DNA from: an uncultured Chlorobiaceae bacterium
Lineage (GTDB): Bacteria > Bacteroidota > Chlorobiia > Chlorobiales > Chlorobiaceae
NCBI GenBank assembly: GCA_903851385.1
Contig: CAINOC010000106.1
Location: 1-53,737, forward strand
Length of the DNA: 53,737 nucleotides
Direction of reading: 5' to 3'
The notes beneath the pieces are model-generated. The model ran no database searches. It was not told where the DNA came from and saw only the letters and a list, made by a program, of their open reading frames with translations. Below, in pieces: positions 45,418-52,771 of the stretch; within the stretch, counting starts at the first letter, position 1; each line of letters begins with the position of its first letter. Made by a program: the position numbers and the translations under genes.

Positions 45418-48033
45418 ATGGCGAATGAGAATAAAGACAATTCATCCCTCAGAGTCTACCTCTTTGTTTTTTTCAGTGTACTCTTGTTAGCACTCTCCGT
45501 ATGGGTTGTGTGGGACGATGAGTTTGGCCTGAGGCCATGGAAAAAATACCAGGAAGATTACAAGACGCTTAAGCATGATAAGCTTGAGCGTGAGTACAAG
45601 AAAGCAGTCGTTGAGTTTGAGCGCTCAGGGGGACACAAAAAGCTTGCAGAGCTTGAAGCAAAGCTGGAGAAGGCAGAAGCAGCATTTCAAAGCAAAGAGA
45701 ATCAGGAAAAGTATGCGAAGCTGAACAAGCAGCTTGATACAGCTCATGATGCCCTTGTGGTCAGCCAGCAGGAGCTGCGTAATTTAAGAGGTCAGTTTCT
45801 TGAGACTGAGTATTACTTTACAAAGACACAGCAGCCTGAATACAAGAAAAAAATGGATTCTCTTGAGCGTCAGATTGATGCGATCGGATTGGTTGTAGCT
45901 ACGCAGCAGAAAAGTGAGGATGCTGTTAAGGGACAGGTATCAGCTATGACGGCTGCCAAAGCGACTATACAGGCTGAAATCCAGAAAATGAAAAGTCCTC
46001 TCGAAGAAGCTAAAGAGCGGACGGCCAAAAATGAAAATGTTTCTGTTGAAATCAAACAGATTCATATAGCAGATGTGGATAAGGCAGATCGTTGCCAGTC
46101 ATGCCATATCGGCATTGATGCTAAAAGCTCGGTTTCATCCGTCCAGCCTTTTACGAAGCATCCTCTCTCCTTTGTTTATCTGGAAAAGCATGATCCAAAC
46201 AAGTTTGGATGCACCTTCTGTCATCGTGGCCAGGGCCGTGCAACGACTTCAATAGAAAAAGCTCATGGCAATATCAAGCATTGGGACGAACCGATGCTTG
46301 AGGGTGATATGACACAGACTTCATGCCTGAACTGTCATGGCGATATTAAGTCGCTACGTGGTGCTGAAAAAATCACGAAAAGCACTGAACTCATTAAAAA
46401 GTATGGATGCTATAGCTGCCATAAGATTCCGGGTTATGAAACTGTAGGTGATGTCGGTCCGATTTTAACTGAAGTCGGCACTAAGGTAAATTATTCATGG
46501 GAAGTGAAATGGCTGATGGATCCAAAGTCATACTCTTCCATTGCGCGGATGCCTAAATTCTACTTTACCCAAGATCAGGCAGAATCAATTGCTGACTATA
46601 TGTTCAGTATGACCGGCACGACACGACATGATGTGGATAATACAAAGAGCAAGCCTGATGCCAAGCTGGTTGAGGCAGGCAAAGCGTTATGGGCCCAGTC
46701 ACGTTGTAATCTCTGCCATGTTACAGGAGGAAGGGGCGGCAACAATGTCAAGGTTTATGCTCCGGAATTAAGCAAGGTCGGCGGCAAGGTGAACAAAGAG
46801 TGGTTGTTCAAATGGATAAAAAATCCAAATGCGTATAACCCCGGCACAAAGATGCCTCGCTTCCGCTTTACTGACGAAGAGATTAACTCACTGGTAGCCT
46901 TCATCACCACAGAGTATCAGGATGAAGATATGGAGTATAAATATGTGCAGCCAGTTGAGATCAAGGCAGCATCTATTACCAAAGGAAAAGAACTTGTCCA
47001 GAAATACGGATGCTACGGTTGCCATAAAATGCTTGGCATGGAGGATATGGTTCAGGTAGCACCATCATTGAAGAAACAGGGCGTTACCTTCCTGAGAAAT
47101 TCCGAGATGCGTGAAAAGATCGGCATGGAACTTTCATCCATCGGAAGCAAGCCTGTTGATATGCTTGATTTCGGTAAAATGAAGAAATCAATTTCAAATG
47201 ACCGCTTGACCTATATCAAGCAGAAGCTGAGAGATCCAAGAGGCTACCGACTTGGATTACGGATGCCTAATTTCCGTCTGGCTGAATCGGAGATTAATGA
47301 GTTGGCTGCCGTGCTTTATGGCTTTACTGATGCAAGCGTGCCTACCCGTTTTCTTGTTCCATCACGCCAGGAGCTGGACAGGATGGCTGGTGTACAGTCC
47401 TATAAGTTTACTGGTGACTTTGCAAAGGTTATTGCTGATGTCAAATGCACAAATTGTCACTCTATCCGAGGCATTGGCGCCGACTATGCTCCAGACCTCT
47501 CGTTTGCAGGCAGTAAATTGCAGGAGAGCTGGATCCGCAACTTCCTTGCAAATCCTGATGTGATCCGTCCGCTTTTGCAGCAGATGCCCAAGTTTGGGTT
47601 GACATCTGGAAAACCACTAGCCAAGGTTACCATGCCGAGGTTTAATCTTGGTCAGCAGAAGGTAGAAGACACCAATAAAACGGACGTTGATGTTGTGATT
47701 AACTTCTTCCAGCAGGAGCTTCTGTCAAGCGATATTCCGAAAGCAATACCGACCATCGCTTCAGTGCCCCTCCCTGATCAGATTGTCAAGGGCAAGGCGC
47801 TCTATGATCTCAAAGGCTGTAGGGCTTGTCACCAGATTGGTACGGATGGCGGTGCTTTAGGGCCAAATCTGACGAATGTCGGTAATCGCCTGAATCCAGG
47901 GTTTATTTTCAAACACCTTGAAAATGCCCGGAAATTCAAGCCGGATATTGTTGAGCCTAATTATGGCTTTACAGAGCAGGAAAGGATCTACCTAACTAAC
48001 TTTTTGATGACCCTGAAACTGAATACGAAGTGA
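45418..48033 (+). CDS. Membrane-anchored octahaem cytochrome c with long coiled coil
   Basis: From the ATG at 45418 (a TTG lies six bases upstream) the protein is 871 residues. One N-terminal helix (about 14-31) anchors it. A Lys/Glu-rich coiled coil runs from about 40 to 200, and then eight CxxCH haem motifs begin near Cys226, 265, 303, 331, 430, 532, 677 and 801. Repeated M-P-x-F-x-F/L segments after several haems suggest methionine-ligated cytochrome c domains arranged in tandem. It occupies the position of cytochrome c1/f in the operon, so it probably receives or donates electrons for the Rieske protein. The stop overlaps the next gene. Confidence 0.92.
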   Translation: MANENKDNSSLRVYLFVFFSVLLLALSVWVVWDDEFGLRPWKKYQEDYKTLKHDKLEREYKKAVVEFERSGGHKKLAELEAKLEKAEAAFQSKENQEKYAKLNKQLDTAHDALVVSQQELRNLRGQFLETEYYFTKTQQPEYKKKMDSLERQIDAIGLVVATQQKSEDAVKGQVSAMTAAKATIQAEIQKMKSPLEEAKERTAKNENVSVEIKQIHIADVDKADRCQSCHIGIDAKSSVSSVQPFTKHPLSFVYLEKHDPNKFGCTFCHRGQGRATTSIEKAHGNIKHWDEPMLEGDMTQTSCLNCHGDIKSLRGAEKITKSTELIKKYGCYSCHKIPGYETVGDVGPILTEVGTKVNYSWEVKWLMDPKSYSSIARMPKFYFTQDQAESIADYMFSMTGTTRHDVDNTKSKPDAKLVEAGKALWAQSRCNLCHVTGGRGGNNVKVYAPELSKVGGKVNKEWLFKWIKNPNAYNPGTKMPRFRFTDEEINSLVAFITTEYQDEDMEYKYVQPVEIKAASITKGKELVQKYGCYGCHKMLGMEDMVQVAPSLKKQGVTFLRNSEMREKIGMELSSIGSKPVDMLDFGKMKKSISNDRLTYIKQKLRDPRGYRLGLRMPNFRLAESEINELAAVLYGFTDASVPTRFLVPSRQELDRMAGVQSYKFTGDFAKVIADVKCTNCHSIRGIGADYAPDLSFAGSKLQESWIRNFLANPDVIRPLLQQMPKFGLTSGKPLAKVTMPRFNLGQQKVEDTNKTDVDVVINFFQQELLSSDIPKAIPTIASVPLPDQIVKGKALYDLKGCRACHQIGTDGGALGPNLTNVGNRLNPGFIFKHLENARKFKPDIVEPNYGFTEQERIYLTNFLMTLKLNTK

Positions 48034-48476
48034 TGCAAAAAACCTTAAACATCAGGAAATTCGCCGCACTGGCAGTACTCTCGCTGCTTGTGATTGCCGG
48101 ATGCGGCAAGAAACCGGGCGCATCAGGAAAAGCTGACCTCAAAAAACCGATGACGGCTGCTGACTCAGCCGTCACCGCAACAAAGGTACCCTATGCCCTG
48201 AAAGAAGGCAAACGGCTTTTCTCTCACTACTGTGCGGTCTGTCATGGAGAGACTGGTGATGGAAGCGGTCAGTACTATGGCTTGACCCCAACGCCGGCCA
48301 ATTTTACCGATAAGGCCTTTATGAAGAGCATGACGAATGAGAGGCTTTTCAAGGCGATCATGGAGGGCTCGGCCTCAGTTGGCAAGTCCAACATGTGTCC
48401 TCCCTGGGGAAAATCGTTCCACAGCGAGGAGCTGGAGTTCATTGTTGCCTATATCAGAACACTGTCAAGCAACTGA
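48033..48476 (+). CDS. Monohaem c-type cytochrome lipoprotein
   Basis: This 147-residue protein has a lipoprotein signal (V-I-A-G-C, Cys24) and a single cytochrome c domain with C-A-V-C-H at 67-71, followed by G-x-G-D-G-S-G. A candidate methionine ligand is Met121 in S-N-M-C-P-P-W-G. It starts as TGATG overlapping the octahaem gene stop; a GTG three bases earlier is the alternative. The lipid anchor would keep it in the periplasm on a membrane, suiting a shuttle to or from the complex. Confidence 0.92.
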   Translation: MQKTLNIRKFAALAVLSLLVIAGCGKKPGASGKADLKKPMTAADSAVTATKVPYALKEGKRLFSHYCAVCHGETGDGSGQYYGLTPTPANFTDKAFMKSMTNERLFKAIMEGSASVGKSNMCPPWGKSFHSEELEFIVAYIRTLSSN

Positions 48477-48561
48477 ACTTTACTGTAATTAAATTTGTTG
48501 TATTTCCGATTTATTGAGGGCGATTTTATTCAAAACACAAAATGTAATGGAGCACAAAACT

Positions 48562-49158
48562 ATGAAATCTACAAGCAAGTTTTTGAAAACCGCACTGTTC
48601 GTGACTGGTTTCGGTTTTATGGCATCGAATGCTTTTTGCGGCGGCACGATTACTGGTACCGTTGATGCCAGCAATGCAAAGTATAAAGGTGATGCTGTTG
48701 TCTACCTTTTAGGCGTGAAGGGACCGGTTACGCCAAAGCACGAATCTATTGATCAGAAAAGCCTAGTTTTTGTTCCACATGTCACTGCTGTGCCTGTTGG
48801 ATCCACTGTTGACTTCAAAAATAACGATAAGGTCAACCATAATATTTTTTCAGCATCAGCCGCCAAAAAATTCAATCTCGGTACATATAATCCAGGTATG
48901 TCCAAGCCTGTTACCTTTGATAAACCAGGTGCTGTTAACTTACTATGCAATGTGCACTCTGAGATGTCCGGCTGGGTTATCGTAACTGAAAATCAATATG
49001 CTGCAGTATCTGAACATGATGGCAAATTCACCATTAGTAATGTTCCTGCTGGAACATACAAGATCACTGCCTGGAGCGAAAAACTTAAAGCCCAGGAAGG
49101 TACAGTGACCGTCGCTGATGGTAAAACTTCTACTGTTACCGTCAAGCTGGCAAAATAA
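48562..49158 (+). CDS. Exported cupredoxin with C-terminal Ig-like (carboxypeptidase-regulatory) domain
   Basis: This 198-residue protein has a signal peptide (about 1-25). The cupredoxin domain carries type 1 copper ligand candidates His93 (N-H-N-I-F), Cys129, His132 and Met135 in L-L-C-N-V-H-S-E-M-S-G. About 55 C-terminal residues (H-D-G-K-F-T-I-S-N-V-P-A-G-T-Y-K-I-T-A-W) resemble a carboxypeptidase-regulatory-like fold. I used the ATG at 48562, with GGAG 9 bases upstream. It is likely a soluble periplasmic electron carrier for the adjoining complex. A strong terminator follows. Confidence 0.88.
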   Translation: MKSTSKFLKTALFVTGFGFMASNAFCGGTITGTVDASNAKYKGDAVVYLLGVKGPVTPKHESIDQKSLVFVPHVTAVPVGSTVDFKNNDKVNHNIFSASAAKKFNLGTYNPGMSKPVTFDKPGAVNLLCNVHSEMSGWVIVTENQYAAVSEHDGKFTISNVPAGTYKITAWSEKLKAQEGTVTVADGKTSTVTVKLAK

Positions 49159-49185
49159 CTGCACTACTTCTCTCTTCTGTATGAC

Positions 49186-49228
49186 AAAAAAAAGGGTACC
49201 TGCTAATAATCAGGTATCCTTTTTTTTG
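49186..49228 (+). terminator. Intrinsic terminator after the cupredoxin gene
   Basis: A 10-bp stem AGGGTACCTG/CAGGTATCCT (one G-T pair) with an 8-base loop is flanked by seven A residues before it and a run of T residues after it. It begins about 28 bases after the cupredoxin stop and closes the Rieske-to-cupredoxin block. Confidence 0.93.
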
Positions 49229-49675
49229 TTATGAACTCTTGTCACGTAAGCATAGCCGAGAAGCTACTCAAACCTCATGCTATAGAGCGTTCAGATGGTT
49301 ACTTATCCGAAATTAGAGACTACAAGGCTACCAAGGGAAACATTGTATAAAACTCACATCGCATAAAAACTTTTATTGTTGGTCGAATTTAAGCCTTTTT
49401 TAAGAGTCTCTTAATGATGGTTTAAGTTCATGTTGGGTACCTTATTTCTATAATAATCAACGACTGAGTGAATCGGTACTTACTGCATTTCACACATGGA
49501 TTATTAATTACTGTAAAGCGCTGCCATAGTATTTTGGTGAATTCTATTATTTACCTCCATGGTAAGCATAGAGATAGCAGTGTTTACCAGCTTTATTATT
49601 TACTGTGTTTTCATCTGGAATTTCCGCTTTAATTAATTAAACATTACGCCCATGGAAGAGTTAAAAGGGAAAAAA
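49229..49675. other. About 450-base intergenic region before tlpA
   Basis: This AT-rich gap holds no gene I can support. A perfect 14-base palindrome TTTAATTAATTAAA lies at 49628-49641, 34 bases before the TlpA start. A T-rich/AAG repeat-like stretch sits near 49390-49430 (TTAAG...TTTAAG). The TlpA-DUF4266-DUF3570 promoter is presumably here. Confidence 0.5.
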
Positions 49676-50167
49676 ATGAAGGGGTTCCTCCTTTCATTGA
49701 TTTTTTGCATCAGCTTTACAGGAAACATATATGCTTTAGAACCCGGCAGCAAGGCTCCGGATTTCGAGTTGGCCGGAGCACAGGGAGCTGTAAGGCTTTC
49801 AAGTACAGCTGGCTCCGTGGTCTATGTTGATTTCTGGGCATCATGGTGCGGCCCTTGCCAGCAATCGTTCCCCTGGATGAATGCCATGCAGGAAAAATAC
49901 AGGTCTAAAGGAATGAAAATTATAGGGGTTAATCTTGATGGTAAAACAGAGGATGCAAAAAAATTTCTGGCGCAGAACCCAGCACTCTTTACTGTAGCGT
50001 TTGACTCAAAAGGTGAGACGCCTAAACGTTACGGCGTAAAGGGTATGCCCACCAGTTTTCTCATTGGTCGCGATGGTAAAATCATATCTCAGCATTTAGG
50101 ATTTAGAGCCAGTGACAAGGATGTACTTGAAAAGCAGATTCAGACCGCATTGGAGGGAAAAAAATGA
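49676..50167 (+). CDS. TlpA-like periplasmic thioredoxin
   Basis: This 163-residue protein has a signal peptide (about 1-20) and a thioredoxin fold with W-C-G-P-C (Cys58, Cys61) and the cis-proline loop G-M-P-T-S-F. TlpA-type proteins reduce or exchange disulfides in the periplasm, for example on apocytochromes or copper proteins. The ATG at 49676 follows AAAAGGG; an ATG at 49652 would add eight charged residues. Its stop overlaps the DUF4266 start (ATGA), so the two are coupled. Confidence 0.9.
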   Translation: MKGFLLSLIFCISFTGNIYALEPGSKAPDFELAGAQGAVRLSSTAGSVVYVDFWASWCGPCQQSFPWMNAMQEKYRSKGMKIIGVNLDGKTEDAKKFLAQNPALFTVAFDSKGETPKRYGVKGMPTSFLIGRDGKIISQHLGFRASDKDVLEKQIQTALEGKK

Positions 50168-50403
50168 AATCCAATTTCATACTCAAATCACTGCGAGCTC
50201 TTTTGTATCTGATTGTGCTTGGGTTGACGGGTTGTTCTATAGGGCCTGCAGTTCAGCCTTGGGAGAAAGAGACTCTGGCAAGGCCAGAGATGACCTTTGG
50301 AGGGGATAAGCTTGATACCGGCTACACCGAGCATATCTACAGCAGCAAAGAAGCAGCATCCGGTGGATCCGGAGTTGGCGGCGGTGGCTGCGGATGCAAT
50401 TAA
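50164..50403 (+). CDS. DUF4266 small lipoprotein with Gly-Cys tail
   Basis: This 79-residue lipoprotein has lipobox L-T-G-C (Cys24) and the DUF4266 pattern P-W-E-K-E-x-L-A-x-P-x-M, then H-I-Y-S-S-K-E-A-A-S-G-G. The end is G-G-G-G-C-G-C-N (Cys76, Cys78). DUF4266 genes typically precede DUF3570 genes. The function is not known. The paired cysteines at the end could bind metal or be a redox pair, and they would be a natural substrate for the TlpA encoded just upstream. Confidence 0.88.
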   Translation: MKSNFILKSLRALLYLIVLGLTGCSIGPAVQPWEKETLARPEMTFGGDKLDTGYTEHIYSSKEAASGGSGVGGGGCGCN

Positions 50404-50426
50404 CCTGAATTTTAACCTTCCCAATT

Positions 50427-51770
50427 ATGACATCCATTACTAAAACAACGTCAAATGTTGTGAGTGCAGCCATTGTAACTGCTGCCATGGCATTGCCATC
50501 GCTTCAGTTTGCCTATGCCGATTCTGCTCCTGAACGAGGTATTGTGAGTTTTAAATATCTCAATTATCAGGATAGTCAGGGGTCCTTAAGTCAGTATTCT
50601 TCATCATCCTCGTCATCCACCTCGACGTCCACTTCTTCATCTGGTAATGTGCATAGCGAGCGAGAAAATGATAATAATGCGATCTGGATAGATACCATCT
50701 CCGGAGCGACGGCAGTAGCAACATCTACAGCAACAACACCAACCGTAGTTACGCCGAAAACGTTATCTACTTCTACATCCTCAACGGCTCACGACCGCAT
50801 ATCAGTCAACGCCTATTCAGTTATGGCACTGGTGCCGATTGCCGGTGTCTGGTCCTTCGGTACAACCTATATTTCCGACTCCGTTTCCGGGGCATCTCCT
50901 ACCTACCATACATCCGGATTGACAACGATGCATGATGCACGGCAGGCCGTCGATGCTCAGCTTACCCGATACTTTTCAAGTGGAAATGTGAGTGCAGGAA
51001 CCAGCTATTCCAAGGAGTCCGATTATCTTTCACGTAGTTACTCTCTTCAGGGAAGTCTTTCAACGGAAGATAAAAACACAACATTTACTCTTGGAGGCAG
51101 TCTGACTGATGATACTATCAATCCCAGCACCATGCCGAATCTTAATGCTAAAAAAACTACTCATGCCGGCTTGATAGGTATTACGAGAGTTCTATCCAAG
51201 AATGATATTGTTCAGCTCAATCTTGGATACTCTGAAGGGGAAGGGTACTACTCTGATCCCTATAAGTACTATGATAACAGACCTGGACATCGAAACAATA
51301 CAACAGCGCTGGCCAGATGGAACCACCACTTTGAAGGTACTGATGGCACAGTTCATCTTTCTTACCGTTATTACTCCGACACCTTTGGTATCAGGGCGCA
51401 TACGCTTGATACTGAATATGTACAGCCACTTCAGAATGGATGGGCGGTGACTCCACTACTCAGGCTCTATACTCAAAACGAGGCAGATTTTTATATTGCT
51501 ACCGGCGCTGCAGAGAAGGCCGATCCAACGGTCATAACTGCGCCACCCCAGTCAGCTACATATTATTCAGAGGATCAGCGGCTTTCAGCTATGGGGGCGC
51601 TGACTGTGGGTCTTAAGGTCAGCAAGCAATTGAATCATGATTGGCTTGTTGATGCAAAAGTTGAATTTTATGAGCAGCGCAGTCAGTGGGCCTTGAGTGG
51701 CAAAGCAGATACAGCTCTTGCACCGTTCAGTGCAAGAAGCATTCAGCTCGGTATCTCCAGAGAGTTCTAG
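50427..51770 (+). CDS. DUF3570 outer-membrane protein with two FMN-attachment-like motifs
   Basis: This 447-residue protein has a signal peptide (to about residue 31, A-Y-A-D) and an N-terminal F-K-Y-L-N-Y-Q-D-S strand. A Ser/Thr-rich linker lies at about 57-73, and many alternating beta strands end in I-S-R-E-F, as in outer-membrane barrels. Two segments match the ApbE flavinylation consensus: D-T-I-S-G-A-T at 89-95 and D-S-V-S-G-A-S at 151-157. A covalent FMN on Thr95 and/or Ser157 is therefore plausible. An ApbE gene lies in the same cluster. DUF3570 has no established function. Confidence 0.85.
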   Translation: MTSITKTTSNVVSAAIVTAAMALPSLQFAYADSAPERGIVSFKYLNYQDSQGSLSQYSSSSSSSTSTSTSSSGNVHSERENDNNAIWIDTISGATAVATSTATTPTVVTPKTLSTSTSSTAHDRISVNAYSVMALVPIAGVWSFGTTYISDSVSGASPTYHTSGLTTMHDARQAVDAQLTRYFSSGNVSAGTSYSKESDYLSRSYSLQGSLSTEDKNTTFTLGGSLTDDTINPSTMPNLNAKKTTHAGLIGITRVLSKNDIVQLNLGYSEGEGYYSDPYKYYDNRPGHRNNTTALARWNHHFEGTDGTVHLSYRYYSDTFGIRAHTLDTEYVQPLQNGWAVTPLLRLYTQNEADFYIATGAAEKADPTVITAPPQSATYYSEDQRLSAMGALTVGLKVSKQLNHDWLVDAKVEFYEQRSQWALSGKADTALAPFSARSIQLGISREF

Positions 51771-51857
51771 GGTATTGTCGTATTGATTCTTTCCCGCTTT
51801 GCGCAGCGAGAACTCTTCTGTTGACTATGCTCATTCTGAGTATATTGTCAGTGGATT

Positions 51858-51883
51858 GTCATTCTGGGTAAAGCGAAGAAATG
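51858..51883. repeat. Candidate dispersed intergenic repeat
   Basis: The segment GTCATTCTGGGTAAAGCGAA, continuing to GAAATG, is the kind of GTCATTCTGA...AGCGAAGAATC sequence that I recall as common between genes in Chlorobi and related genomes. A partial inverted stretch precedes it at about 51790-51812. One copy is seen. Confidence 0.35.
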
Positions 51884-51919
51884 GGTTATCGCATGTAAAA
51901 TAATTAACGGGAGACCTGG

Positions 51920-52714
51920 ATGACCAGTACTATTTCCAAAACCATTGTGTGCATCCTCAGCCTGCAGTTCTGTGTTTGCACTACTCTCCATGCGGCACCT
52001 TCTGATAAGGTGAACTCTTTTGCAATAGGTCCCTCGTTATCACAGATTACCTATAAGGAGCCTGGCTATATGGAGGATAAAGGGGTCATGTATGGACTTT
52101 CGACTTCATACCGCTGGCATGGGGATGCACTGGGGCCTATAGGCATGATTAAAGTTGAGAGCGAAGCAACCTGGGGTTCTGTTGATTATTCATCCAATAG
52201 TTCCGGCACTATTAAAGGTGTCTCTGATTCCATGTTTGAAACCAGATTACTTCTGGGTACAAATTTTCCCCGTGAAGGTTCGACGGTGTTTACGCCCTAT
52301 GCAGGATTAGGCTACAGGAGGCTTACCGACAATTCAGAGGGGATGATTTCCTCATTGGGGAAGTTGGGTTACAACAGGCAGTCAAATTACTATTACTCAC
52401 CCATCGGTATTGAAATCTCTTCTGACCTTGAAAAGGGATGGTCTATCGGTGGTTCGCTGGAATACGATCTCTTATGGCACGGCACACAGATAACCGCTGG
52501 ATATATTTTCAATGACCAGAAGAAGGGCTATGGCGCAAGAGCTGCTGCAAAAATCAGTAAGCACCTCGATAATTCAGCTATTCTTTCATTCGAGCCATTT
52601 GTCCGATACTGGAATATCGACGTTTCAGAGATGGTTGTCAGTGGGGCATATGGGGTTGTAGAGCCCAAAAACAATAGTACAGAGTATGGGATAAGAATCG
52701 CACTGGAGTTCTGA
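51920..52714 (+). CDS. Outer-membrane beta-barrel protein (unknown)
   Basis: This 264-residue exported protein has a signal peptide to about residue 25 (T-L-H-A-A). Amphipathic beta strands alternate with Gly and aromatic residues, and the protein ends in I-R-I-A-L-E-F, typical of outer-membrane barrels. It is similar in style to small OmpA-like or outer-membrane beta-barrel-domain proteins, but I recognise no family. It lies between the DUF3570 gene (150 bases upstream) and apbE, so it may belong to the same functional unit. GGGAGA precedes the ATG. Confidence 0.75.
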   Translation: MTSTISKTIVCILSLQFCVCTTLHAAPSDKVNSFAIGPSLSQITYKEPGYMEDKGVMYGLSTSYRWHGDALGPIGMIKVESEATWGSVDYSSNSSGTIKGVSDSMFETRLLLGTNFPREGSTVFTPYAGLGYRRLTDNSEGMISSLGKLGYNRQSNYYYSPIGIEISSDLEKGWSIGGSLEYDLLWHGTQITAGYIFNDQKKGYGARAAAKISKHLDNSAILSFEPFVRYWNIDVSEMVVSGAYGVVEPKNNSTEYGIRIALEF

Positions 52715-52771
52715 AGTCGCAATCATTTCTTCAGAAGCAGGGCTTTGGGTAGTAATGGTTGACAACATATA

